From Modestobacter italicus (GTDB taxonomy: Bacteria > Actinomycetota > Actinomycetes > Mycobacteriales > Geodermatophilaceae), in contig NC_017955.1 of assembly GCF_000306785.1 (NCBI RefSeq), positions 3,224,001-3,288,000 of the forward strand: a DNA stretch of 64,000 nt, written 5' to 3'. The translations under genes were made by a program, and so were the position numbers. The notes below the pieces were generated by a model. That model did not search any database, had not been told where the DNA came from, and was given only the letters and a program-made list of their open reading frames with translations. Position 1 is the first letter of the stretch, and each line of letters begins with the position of its first letter. Positions 6,906 to 13,956 of the stretch are shown piece by piece.

Positions 6906-9131
6906 GCGGGTGGTCCTCCTCCGTGTCGGGGGGTGCGGTGCAGGGGCGGACGGTCGTTCGTGGGCGCGCGGCTGCGGTTGGGTGGCGGGCACGGGAGCCG
7001 CGATGCGCTCCTCGGGCCCGCCGACGCGGGAGACGGCGACCGCGCAGACCTTGAAGGCCGGCATCCGGCTCGTCGGGTCCAGCGCGGGGTCGGTGAGCGC
7101 GTTGGCGCTGGACCCGCCGCCCCAGTGGAACGGGGCGAAGACGACGTCCGGCCGGACCGCGTCGGTGACCAGGGCGTGGAACCGGGCCCGGCCGCGCCGG
7201 GTGGCCAGCTCGACGACGTCGTCCGGGCCGACGCCCAGGCTCCGGGCCAGGTCGGGGTGCAGCTCGGCGCGCGGGGTCGGGGCGATGAGCTGCAGGCTGC
7301 GGGAGCGCCGGGTCTGGGTGCCGGACTGGTACTGCGCCAGCACCCGCCCGGTGGTGAGCACGTAGGGGTACTCGGCGTCGGGCTGCTCGTGCGCGTCGAC
7401 GTGCTCCACCCGCCAGAAGCGCGCCCGGCCGTCGGGGGTGGCGAACCGCTCGGTGAACAGCCGCGGCGTGCCCGGGTGGTCCGCCGAGGGGACCGGCCAG
7501 AACAGGCCCTGCTCGTCGTCCAGCCGCCGGTAGGTGATGCCCGAGTAGTCGGCGGTGCCCCCGGCGCTGGCCCGGCCGAGCTCGGTGAACACCGTCTCGG
7601 CGTCCCCGCTGAAGCCGGTGACCCCGAGCCGGCCGGCCAGCTCGGCGAGCAGCTGCAGGTCGTCGCGGACCCCGGTGGGCGGGTCCATCGCCTTGCGCCG
7701 GCGGATCACCCGGCCCTCGAGGTTGGTCATCGTGCCCTCCTCCTCCGCCCACATGGCGCTGGGCAGGACCACGTCGGCGAGCTCGGCGGTCTCGGAGAGG
7801 AAGAAGTCGCTGACGGCGAGGAAGTCGAGGTCGCGGAGGCGGCTGACCACCCGGCGGGCGTCGGGGGCGGAGACGGCGACGTTGCTGGCCAGCACCAGCA
7901 GCGTGCGGACGCCGCCCTCGGTGCCCAGGGCGTCGAGCAGCTCGAAGGCGCTGCGCCCGGGGCCGGGCAGGTCGTCGGGGTCGACGCCCCAGACGCCGGC
8001 GACGTGCGCGCGGGCGGCGGGGTCGGTGATCTTCCGGTAGCCGGGCAGCTGGTCGGCCTTCTGCCCGTGCTCCCGGCCGCCCTGCCCGTTGCCCTGCCCG
8101 GTGACGGTCGCCCAGCCGCTCCCCGCGCGGCCGGGCAGGCCCAGGGCGAGCGCCAGGTTGATCCAGGCCTGGGCGGTGTCGGTGCCGCTGCGGTGCTGCT
8201 CGGCGCCGCGGGCGGTGAGGACGATGGCGCGCCGGGCACGGGCCAGCGCGAGGACGATCCGGCGCTGCTGCTCGACCGGGACCCCGGTGAGCCGCTCCAC
8301 CCGGTCCGGCCAGTACCCGGCGACCCCGGCCCGGACGTCGGCGAACCCGGTGGTGCGCTCGGCGACGTAGGCCTCGTCGACCAGGCCCTCGGCCAGCGCG
8401 ATGTGCAGCAGCCCGTTGGCCAGCGCCAGGTCGGTGCCCGGCAGCGGCTGCACGTGCAGGCTCGCGTTCCGCGCGGTGCTCGTGCGCCGCGGGTCGATGA
8501 CGACGTGCTCGGCACCGCGCTCCCGGCCGGCGTCGAAGTACTGCATCGCCGGCGGCATGGTGTCCGCGGGGTTGCTGCCCACCAGGACGACGACGTCGGC
8601 CTCGGCGATGTCGGCGAGCGGGAAGGGCATCCCGCGGTCGAGGCCGAAGGCCCGGATGGCCGCGCCGGCGGCCGAGGACATGCAGAACCGGCCGTTGTAG
8701 TCGATGGCGCTGGTGCGCAGCGCGACCCGGGCGAACTTGCCGAACTGGTAGGCCTGCTCGTTGGTCAGCCCGCCGCCGCCGAAGCAGCCGACCGCGTCCC
8801 GCCCGTGCTCGCGCTGGGTGCGGGTGATCGCGGCGACCACCCGGTCCAGGGCGACGTCCCAGGTGGACTCGACCAGCGGGCTGGTGCGGTCGGCGGGGTC
8901 GGCGCGGACCAGCGGCCGGGTCAGCCGCTCGGGGTGGTCGAGCAGCTCGGGGGCGGACCAGCCCTTGGAGCACAGGCCCCCGCGGTTGGTCGGGAAGTCG
9001 GCCGGCACGAGGGTGGCCGGGCGGTCGCCGGCGGTCATGGTCACGCCGCACTGCAGCGAGCAGTAGGGGCAGTGCGTCTCGGTGGTGCGCGTGCCGGTGC
9101 CGGGGTGGGGCAACGACACAGCGGCGGACAC
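6558..9131 (-). CDS. nasA: Assimilatory nitrate reductase, molybdopterin type, fused in frame to a C-terminal small module
   Basis: An 857-residue frame. Residues 1 to about 715 are a molybdopterin oxidoreductase of the assimilatory nitrate reductase type. The N-terminal [4Fe-4S] ligands are C21, C24, C28 and C54 (CPYCSLQCG ... GGLCSKGW). The Mo-bis-MGD region includes GSNPADTMPPAMQYFDAGRE, and the usual family ending MPAFKVCAVAV is present. A Pro/Arg-rich linker follows, then a 115-residue module starting VKSTPRFLHGVYPITGEG. The GTG start is set by the first cysteine lying 21 codons in. The gene leads a nitrate-to-ammonium operon with nirB and nirD. Whether the product is one fused chain or two proteins is open. 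Confidence 0.92.
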   Translation of the reverse strand: MSAAVSLPHPGTGTRTTETHCPYCSLQCGVTMTAGDRPATLVPADFPTNRGGLCSKGWSAPELLDHPERLTRPLVRADPADRTSPLVESTWDVALDRVVAAITRTQREHGRDAVGCFGGGGLTNEQAYQFGKFARVALRTSAIDYNGRFCMSSAAGAAIRAFGLDRGMPFPLADIAEADVVVLVGSNPADTMPPAMQYFDAGRERGAEHVVIDPRRTSTARNASLHVQPLPGTDLALANGLLHIALAEGLVDEAYVAERTTGFADVRAGVAGYWPDRVERLTGVPVEQQRRIVLALARARRAIVLTARGAEQHRSGTDTAQAWINLALALGLPGRAGSGWATVTGQGNGQGGREHGQKADQLPGYRKITDPAARAHVAGVWGVDPDDLPGPGRSAFELLDALGTEGGVRTLLVLASNVAVSAPDARRVVSRLRDLDFLAVSDFFLSETAELADVVLPSAMWAEEEGTMTNLEGRVIRRRKAMDPPTGVRDDLQLLAELAGRLGVTGFSGDAETVFTELGRASAGGTADYSGITYRRLDDEQGLFWPVPSADHPGTPRLFTERFATPDGRARFWRVEHVDAHEQPDAEYPYVLTTGRVLAQYQSGTQTRRSRSLQLIAPTPRAELHPDLARSLGVGPDDVVELATRRGRARFHALVTDAVRPDVVFAPFHWGGGSSANALTDPALDPTSRMPAFKVCAVAVSRVGGPEERIAAPVPATQPQPRAHERPSAPAPHPPTRRRTTRVKSTPRFLHGVYPITGEGLGKPGPLDPALRYQVPEGRTAQALYFRGGNSTDELVYLLLVRDGEPMRWFPIGAKGDCHVPLRVVEDLDGGTVVELHAAAPVGVTGELVVDLGLVEV
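6914..6922 (-). promoter_or_regulatory. Strong internal Shine-Dalgarno for the small nitrate-cluster module
   Basis: The minus strand reads GGAGGAGGA, ending 8 bases before GTG at 6905. It sits within the linker-coding part of nasA, where a ribosome binding site has no purpose unless initiation occurs there. Confidence 0.65.
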
Positions 9132-9249
9132 ATCCCGAGGTTCCGGGGGCCCGGTTTCCCGGCGGCGGCGGTCACGTCAAGCTCGCGTTCCGTCGCCCTC
9201 ACACCCGGGCGCCCCGCACGGTGCGGCCGCCCAGAGGGAGGTCCACGAC
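9132..9249. promoter_or_regulatory. Promoter region of the nitrate assimilation operon
   Basis: This is the only space in which a promoter for nasA-nirB-nirD could lie before the upstream hairpin. I cannot identify a convincing -10/-35 pair. A GTGAC and a GAAAC half-site occur on the minus strand about 40-60 bases before the start, but with 12 bases between them instead of the 6 expected of a GlnR box, so GlnR control is only a possibility. Confidence 0.3.
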
Positions 9250-9288
9250 GCTCGTGCTCTGCTGCCTGGTGGGCAGCAGAGCACGAGC
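9250..9288 (-). terminator. 17-bp perfect hairpin downstream of the MmcQ/YjbR-like gene
   Basis: Arms 9250-9266 (GCTCGTGCTCTGCTGCC) and 9272-9288 are perfectly complementary around a 5-base loop. The hairpin lies 17 bases beyond the minus-strand stop at 9306. There is no T tract, which is common for terminators in such GC-rich genomes. It also shields the nitrate operon from upstream transcription. Confidence 0.75.
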
Positions 9289-9305
9289 CTCCGCGGGGTC
9301 CTGGC

Positions 9306-9632
9306 TCAGTCCCCGCGCTGGCGGCGCAGCGCTGCGGGGGCCTTGTGCGACCAGGCGTCGAGCAGCAGTTCCTCGAGCTGGCCGGGCTCGACGACGGCCA
9401 GCTGGACCCGGACGCCGGACAGCCGCTGACCCCACCACAGCAGCTCGATCCCGGGCTGGGCCGAGACGGCGCGCGCCAGGTCCTCGCCGACCATCACGTT
9501 GAGGACGCCGTCCTCCGGCACGGTGGCCAGCACCTTGCCCGCGCCGACCCGGAAGGACCGCCGGCCGTGGTGGTCGGCCTCGGTCACCCCGGGCAGCGCG
9601 AGCGCGAGCGCGGCGGCCTGGGCGGCGTCCAC
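9306..9632 (-). CDS. MmcQ/YjbR family protein
   Basis: A 108-residue soluble protein of the MmcQ/YjbR-like fold, a small DNA-binding-like alpha/beta domain of unsettled function. The usual elements are present: ALALPGVTEADHHGRRSFRV at the start, a beta-strand segment VLNVMVGEDLA, and a C-terminal helix EELLLDAWSHKAPAALRRQ. It starts at GTG 9632 and ends shortly before a strong hairpin, so it is probably a single transcription unit. Nothing links it to the nitrate genes. Confidence 0.75.
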   Translation of the reverse strand: MDAAQAAALALALPGVTEADHHGRRSFRVGAGKVLATVPEDGVLNVMVGEDLARAVSAQPGIELLWWGQRLSGVRVQLAVVEPGQLEELLLDAWSHKAPAALRRQRGD

Positions 9633-9832
9633 GTCAGTGCCGGGACGCCGCGGCGGCCCGACCGGTCCGTCCTCGACGGGCGGCGACCGGCCCGCGGCCG
9701 TGGGACGACCGGTTCGACGTCATGTGGCGGACCGTACGGCCCGGCTCAGCCGCAGGTCCAGGACGAGCCTCCCCCGGCCGAGCAGCTCGTGAGAGCTGTC
9801 GCCGGTGGCGCGGGTCGGCCAGGCTGTCGCCC

Positions 9833-9982
9833 ATGGAGCAGGAGACGGAGCGACGGCTGGTCCAGGTGGCGACCGACGAGTTGCGGGTGCCCTTCTGGGT
9901 CGTCCTGGCCGGCGTCGGGGTGGGAGCGTTCTGGGCGCTGATGGGGGTGCTGGTGGGCACCCGGATCGCGCACCGGAGCTGA
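9833..9982 (+). CDS. Small single-pass membrane protein
   Basis: A 49-residue protein from ATG 9833: a short charged N-terminus (MEQETERRLVQVATDELRV), one hydrophobic segment (WVVLAGVGVGAFWALMGVLVG) and a basic tail. Codon bias agrees with coding, but no clear ribosome binding site precedes it. The 200 bases upstream, between it and the MmcQ-like gene, hold no other recognisable gene. Function unknown. Confidence 0.5.
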   Translation: MEQETERRLVQVATDELRVPFWVVLAGVGVGAFWALMGVLVGTRIAHRS

Positions 9983-9997
9983 CCGGCCGGTGCCGGC

Positions 9998-10375
9998 TCA
10001 GTAGACCGAGATCTCCACGAGGTTCTGGTCGGGGTCGCGGAGGTAGACGCTGCGCATCGGCCCGAGCGCGCCCTGCTTGGTCACCGGCCCGACCTCGATC
10101 GGCACGCCGACGGCGGCCAGGTGCTGCTGGACCTCCGCCAGCGGGGTCTCGGTGACCAGGCAGAAGTCGCCGGTGCCGGTGCCGGCGTGGGCTGCCCGCG
10201 GCTCGAACTCGGCGCCGCGGACGTGCAGGTTGATCTTCTGCCGGCTGAAGCGCAGCGCCGTCCGCCCCTCGCCGAAGGTCTCGGCGGTCATGCCGAGGAC
10301 CTGCGTGTAGAACGCGACGGTCCGGTCGAGGTCGGCGACGGTCAGCACCAGGTGGTCGATCCGGTCGATGCGCAC
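9998..10375 (-). CDS. VOC family (glyoxalase/bleomycin-resistance fold) protein
   Basis: A 125-residue single-domain vicinal-oxygen-chelate protein. The first strand and metal ligand appear in IDHLVLTVADLDRTVAFY, followed by LGM, the central KINLHV and the C-terminal SVYLRDPDQNLVEIS with the usual Glu ligand. Such proteins are metal-dependent lyases, dioxygenases or resistance proteins; the substrate cannot be read from sequence. The closest general pattern is the 'virulence protein/glyoxalase' subgroup with KINLH. It stands alone between convergent neighbours. Confidence 0.88.
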   Translation of the reverse strand: MRIDRIDHLVLTVADLDRTVAFYTQVLGMTAETFGEGRTALRFSRQKINLHVRGAEFEPRAAHAGTGTGDFCLVTETPLAEVQQHLAAVGVPIEVGPVTKQGALGPMRSVYLRDPDQNLVEISVY

Positions 10376-10401
10376 CCGTCCGTCCTACACCCTGGATCGG
10401 C

Positions 10402-10860
10402 TCACCGATCTGCCCGGCGCTCGCTGACCGCGGTCCGCCGGCGCGGGCCCGTGCCCTCCGCGTACCGCCACAGCCGGTGGCTGGTCAGCACGGCGACGAG
10501 GGCCAGCACGCTGATCACCGCCTGGCCGACCCGCCCTGGGGTGACCCCGGCCGCGGGGTCCAGCCCGTAGTTCGCCCAGCCGTTCGCGAGGGCGTCGGTG
10601 ACGAGCACCGCCACCAGCAGCACGACCCCGGACCGTCGCCGACCGGCCAGCAGGACCGCGGCGAGCGGGTCGAGCACGGTCAGGGCGACGAAGTACCCCC
10701 GCAGCCACCCGGGCAGCTCCGGGTACGGGTCGAACCCGGAGCCGACCAGCTGGACGACGTGCACTCCGGTCCCGTACGCGAGGACGAGCACGGCCCCGCC
10801 CACCAGCGCCCGGACGTCGGCCGGGGCACCGGCCCAGCGGACCGGCGAGGCGTGCTCCAC
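10402..10860 (-). CDS. Hypothetical four-helix membrane protein
   Basis: A 152-residue protein with four hydrophobic segments (around ALVGGAVLVLAYGTGV, YFVALTVLDPLAAVLLAG, VVLLVAVLVTDALA and VGQAVISVLALVAVLT) and an Arg-rich cytoplasmic tail. I started it at GTG 10860, just after the arfB stop. Upstream of that point the frame loses membrane-protein character. Probably co-transcribed with arfB (8 bases apart). Function unknown. Confidence 0.7.
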   Translation of the reverse strand: MEHASPVRWAGAPADVRALVGGAVLVLAYGTGVHVVQLVGSGFDPYPELPGWLRGYFVALTVLDPLAAVLLAGRRRSGVVLLVAVLVTDALANGWANYGLDPAAGVTPGRVGQAVISVLALVAVLTSHRLWRYAEGTGPRRRTAVSERRADR

Positions 10861-10868
10861 GGCTGACC

Positions 10869-11306
10869 TCAGTCCGTGCTGCGGCGCAGGCGCTTGGTCT
10901 CGCCACGCTCCTTCTTGGCCTTGATCCGCCGCTCCTGCGACCCCCGGGACGGCTTGGTCTTCCGCCGGGCCGCCGGCGGGGCCGCGACCGCGGCGCGCAG
11001 GACGGCGGCCATCCGCGCCCGGGCCGCCTCCCGGTTCCGGAGCTGCTGGCGGTGCTCGCTCGCCGCGATGGTCAGCACCCCGTCGACCAGCCGCGGACCC
11101 AGCCGTTCCGTCAGCCGCCGGCGCTGCACGTCGGTCAGCCCGGCCAGCTCCAGCGGCGACACCGAGAGCTCCACCCGCGAGTCGGCGGTGTTGACGCCCT
11201 GCCCGCCGGGGCCCGAGGAGCGGGAGAACCGCCACGTCAGCGCACCGGCCGGGACGACGAGGCGGTCGCTCACCGGCAGGTCGGCGTAGGCGTCGTCCCC
11301 GGGCAC
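10869..11306 (-). CDS. arfB: Alternative ribosome-rescue factor ArfB (peptidyl-tRNA hydrolase YaeJ/ICT1 family)
   Basis: A 145-residue protein that hydrolyses peptidyl-tRNA on ribosomes stalled without a stop codon. The release-factor-like domain has the catalytic GGQ at residues 34-36 in SGPGGQGVNT. The C-terminal tail is Lys/Arg-rich (RRKTKPSRGSQERRIKAKKE), the feature that enters the empty mRNA channel. Length is typical. The GTG at 11306 leaves the normal short N-terminus before the domain. A small membrane protein follows on the same strand. Confidence 0.93.
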   Translation of the reverse strand: MPGDDAYADLPVSDRLVVPAGALTWRFSRSSGPGGQGVNTADSRVELSVSPLELAGLTDVQRRRLTERLGPRLVDGVLTIAASEHRQQLRNREAARARMAAVLRAAVAAPPAARRKTKPSRGSQERRIKAKKERGETKRLRRSTD

Positions 11307-11426
11307 GCGGGTCAGTGTCCCGGACCGTCGCCGCGGGGACGACCGCAGGTGGGAACACCCCCTGACGCCGGTCCGGTCGTCCTACGGTGAGCATGCCGAG
11401 GCGCTCACCACCAGGAGGTGGTCCCG

Positions 11427-11891
11427 ATGGCCGGTGAACTGAGGACCTCCGTCGACGTCGACGCCGGCCCCGAGCTCGTCTGGGAGGTGCTCACCGACGT
11501 GCCCGCCTACCCGCAGTGGGCCCCGGTGCTCACCGGCGCGGAGGGGACCTTCGCCGACGGGGGCCAGGTCTTCCTCAGCTTCCCGCCGTCCAACCCGCTG
11601 CTCCGGACGAGGGTGCGCGCCCGGGTCGTCGAGGTGATCCCGTACCGACGGCTGCGGTTCGGTCTGCGGCTGGCCCGGCTGGGCACGCCGGGCCTGCTGG
11701 ACACCGACCACACCATGACCATCGTCGAGCGGGACGCAGGGGTGCGGCTCTGGCTGGAGATCCGGTTCCGCGGCCTGCTGCTGCCGGTGCTGACCCGGTC
11801 CCTCAACCGCAATCGGGCACCCGCCTTCGAGCCGGTGCCCGAGAACCTCAAGGCGCGGATCGAGCGGCTGCAGGCGACCCGGTCCGACTGA
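11427..11891 (+). CDS. SRPBCC family protein
   Basis: A 154-residue protein of the START/Bet v 1-like fold, which binds hydrophobic ligands in a deep pocket. The family opening is present (ELRTSVDVDAGPELVWEVLT, then YPQWAPVLTG). I prefer ATG 11427 over the in-frame GTG at 11418, because AGGAGG (11413-11418) sits 8 bases before the ATG. A TACGGT hexamer (11383-11388) could be the -10 element. No partner indicates a ligand. The SixA-like phosphatase gene follows on the same strand. Confidence 0.85.
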   Translation: MAGELRTSVDVDAGPELVWEVLTDVPAYPQWAPVLTGAEGTFADGGQVFLSFPPSNPLLRTRVRARVVEVIPYRRLRFGLRLARLGTPGLLDTDHTMTIVERDAGVRLWLEIRFRGLLLPVLTRSLNRNRAPAFEPVPENLKARIERLQATRSD

Positions 11892-11932
11892 GCGGAGGCC
11901 GACCGGCCGAGCCGCAGTGCCACACTCGGCCG

Positions 11933-12427
11933 GTGCAGCAGCGCCGGCTCGTCTTCGTCCGCCACGCCCAGGCCGCCGCTGCACCCGTCGACGTCGACCG
12001 GCCGCTGACCCCGCACGGGCGCGAGCGCGCCGCCGCCCTCGGGAGCTGGCTCGCCGCGAGCGGCCTCGTCCCCGACCGGGTGCTCGTCTCCCCCGCCACC
12101 CGGGCGCGGGAGACCTGGGAGGGCGCCGGCGCCGGGCAGCGGCCCGTCGTCGACGAGCGGGTGTACGACAACACCGCCGAGGCACTGCTCGAGGCCGTCC
12201 GGGAGACCCCGGCGGACGTTGCGGTGCTCGCCGTCGTCGGCCACAACCCCTCGATCGGCGAGCTCACCGCCGCCCTGGACGACGGGGCCGGCGACCCGGC
12301 GGCCCGACGGGACGCTGCGGCCGGGTTCCCGACCGGCGGGGTGGTCGTGTTCGACCTCGACCGGCCGTTCGCCGAGCTCGCGCCCGGCACCGCCCGGCTG
12401 GTGGCGTTCGCCGTCCCGGGCAGCTGA
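11933..12427 (+). CDS. SixA-type histidine phosphatase
   Basis: A 164-residue member of the histidine phosphatase superfamily. It has the catalytic RHA near the N-terminus (LVFVRHAQAAAAP), the second Arg in SPATRARETWEG, and the second histidine in VVGHNPSIGEL. The short chain and PLTPHGRERAAALGSWL place it with SixA, which removes phosphate from phosphohistidine proteins in E. coli. It starts at GTG 11933 without a clear ribosome binding site. Exact substrate not deducible. Confidence 0.85.
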   Translation: MQQRRLVFVRHAQAAAAPVDVDRPLTPHGRERAAALGSWLAASGLVPDRVLVSPATRARETWEGAGAGQRPVVDERVYDNTAEALLEAVRETPADVAVLAVVGHNPSIGELTAALDDGAGDPAARRDAAAGFPTGGVVVFDLDRPFAELAPGTARLVAFAVPGS

Positions 12428-12431
12428 CCGG

Positions 12432-12845
12432 TCAGGCGGCGGGCTGCGAGATGTTGACCATCCAGGCCACGCCGAACGGGTCGACGCACATGCCGAACTC
12501 GTCGCCCCACACCTGCTTCTCCAGCGGCATGGTCACCGCGCCGCCCTCGGACAGCCCGGCGAAGTAGCCGCGCAGCTCGTCGCCGTCGTCGCCGCTGAGG
12601 CTGATCGACACGCTGCTGCCGACGCTGCGGTCCATGCCCGCCGGGGTGTCCGACGCCATCAGCGTGTAGCCGGCGGGCGTCTCGAGCTGGGCGTGCATGA
12701 TCTTGTCGGCGTCCGGGCCCTCGGCGCCACCGGCCTCGCCGAACGTGCTGAGCGCGAGCTCCCCGCCGAACACACCGCGGTAGAACTCCATGGCCTGCCG
12801 GGCGGTGTCGGAGAAGCTCAGGTAGGGGTTGAGTCGAGAGGTCAC
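12432..12845 (-). CDS. VOC family protein, PhnB-like
   Basis: A 137-residue protein with the PhnB/glyoxalase layout: NPYLSFSDTARQAMEFYRGV at the start, the GGELALSTFGEAG loop, and the C-terminal WGDEFGMCVDPFGVAWMVNI. Homologues called PhnB-like or '3-demethylubiquinone methyltransferase-like' have no firm activity. It converges on the phosphatase gene with a 4-base gap. Its upstream region holds a 15-base direct repeat. Confidence 0.88.
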   Translation of the reverse strand: MTSRLNPYLSFSDTARQAMEFYRGVFGGELALSTFGEAGGAEGPDADKIMHAQLETPAGYTLMASDTPAGMDRSVGSSVSISLSGDDGDELRGYFAGLSEGGAVTMPLEKQVWGDEFGMCVDPFGVAWMVNISQPAA

Positions 12846-12899
12846 GGCCGTCCTCCGGAGGTCGGGTGCGGGACGGCCAACCTAGCGAGGACCGCGCCC

Positions 12900-12996
12900 G
12901 AACGGGGCGTCCTCGTCACCGCTCGCGGCCGGCCGGCGGACGACGCCCTCGACCGGCGGACGGAGGGTCGCCCGGTCAGGTGAACGGGGCGTCCTC
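12900..12996. repeat. 15-bp direct repeat in a divergent intergenic region
   Basis: GAACGGGGCGTCCTC occurs at 12900-12914 and again at 12982-12996, 82 bases apart, between the divergent PhnB-like gene and a membrane protein gene. Both copies are followed within three bases by ACC. It could be a pair of regulator sites or the trace of a small duplication. Confidence 0.6.
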
Positions 12997-13034
12997 ACCT
13001 CGCCGGTGGCATCACCGTGTGTGACGCTCGGCCG

Positions 13035-13781
13035 GTGACGCAGGACGCTCCCGGCCGACTCCACCTGGTGACCGGCAACCACGTCGACCGGCTCCCGGAC
13101 GCGAGCCGGGACGAGGCCCGGGACGACGGGGCGGCGCTGGCCGACCTGCTCCGCCGCGCCGAGGCCCTGGACGCCCGCGCAGCCGCCGAGCACTCTCCCC
13201 GCCTGGCCGGTCCGCTGCTGGTCGGCGCGGCGCTGACCCTGGTGCTCGCGGCGCTCGCCCGCCAGTCGTGGCAGCTCCCCTCGCGGGGCCCGGGCGGCGT
13301 GGCCGACGTCCCGCAGTCGCTGCTCACCTTCCTGCTGCTGGCCGCCGCCGCGTGCGTCTGGGCCGCCGGCCGGGCGGTGCGGCCGGCGGAGACCCTCCCG
13401 TCGGCCGGCACTGCCCGGCTGTGGTGGGGGCTGGTGTCCGGCGCGGCCCTGGTCTCGGTCGCCGCGGCCCTGTCGCTGGCGTCCTACGCCGGGACCGGCG
13501 ACCGGCCCGCCGACCTGGTGGTGCGCTGCGCCGTCCCGCTGGTGCCGGCCGTGCTCGCCGGCGTCCTGGCCGCCGACGCCGGCCGCGCCGCCCGGGTGCG
13601 CGCGGCGCTCGGCACCGGCCTGGTCACCGTGCCGCTGGGCGGGCTGGGGTGGGCGCTGCTGTCCTCGGACGGACGCTCGACCGCCGGGCTCGTCGACGTG
13701 CTCGGCATGACCGCGCTGGCCGCCGTCGCCCCGCTGCTGCTGGCGGTGGCCTTCGTCGCCGCCGACCGCCGCCGCCGCTGA
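13035..13781 (+). CDS. Hypothetical multi-pass membrane protein
   Basis: A 248-residue protein. A hydrophilic N-terminal 50 residues (including ADLLRRAEALDARAAAEH) precede about six hydrophobic segments, the last ending at a C-terminal Arg tail (FVAADRRRR). Start is uncertain: GTG 13017 (six residues longer) or GTG 13035; neither has a good ribosome binding site. No family recognised and no operon partner. Confidence 0.65.
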   Translation: MTQDAPGRLHLVTGNHVDRLPDASRDEARDDGAALADLLRRAEALDARAAAEHSPRLAGPLLVGAALTLVLAALARQSWQLPSRGPGGVADVPQSLLTFLLLAAAACVWAAGRAVRPAETLPSAGTARLWWGLVSGAALVSVAAALSLASYAGTGDRPADLVVRCAVPLVPAVLAGVLAADAGRAARVRAALGTGLVTVPLGGLGWALLSSDGRSTAGLVDVLGMTALAAVAPLLLAVAFVAADRRRR

Positions 13782-13794
13782 CCGGTCCCGCTGG

Positions 13795-13956
13795 TCAGCG
13801 CAGCGGCGGCAGGTCGACCACCTCACCGGCCGGCGTCACCAGCCGGTGCTCGTCGGCTGCCGGGCGGCCCAGCACCCGGTCGTGCAGCCGGTCGACGGTG
13901 AGGCCGTGCCACGAGGGCCCGAGGGCCGCGGTGGGCCGTAGCTCACGCCAGGCAGG
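13795..13956 (-). pseudogene. Orphan open segment, possible 3' remnant of a lost gene
   Basis: Between an in-frame stop (13957-13959) and TGA at 13795-13797, the minus strand encodes a protein-like stretch with strong G/C third positions: RPTAALGPSWHGLTVDRLHD, then RVLGRPAADEHRLVTPAGEV. It has no start codon before its middle and it overlaps the metallo-hydrolase 3' end in another frame. It reads like the C-terminus of a protein whose front was deleted. I do not recognise the family. It may also be chance. Confidence 0.35.

Noticed and set aside
9132-9249. GlnR box upstream of the nitrate operon
   Set aside because: GTGAC and GAAAC half-sites exist on the minus strand but are 12 bases apart, not 6, and no second pair follows.
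3166-9941. Very long plus-strand frames of 1192 and 1106 codons across the nitrate cluster
   Set aside because: They are antisense to nirB and nasA, have Asp/His/Gly/Val repeats typical of reverse-strand reading, and hold no domain.
9634-9960. Minus-strand 108-codon frame overlapping the small membrane protein
   Set aside because: Thr/Arg/Pro-rich low-complexity reading with no ribosome site; antisense to a better candidate.
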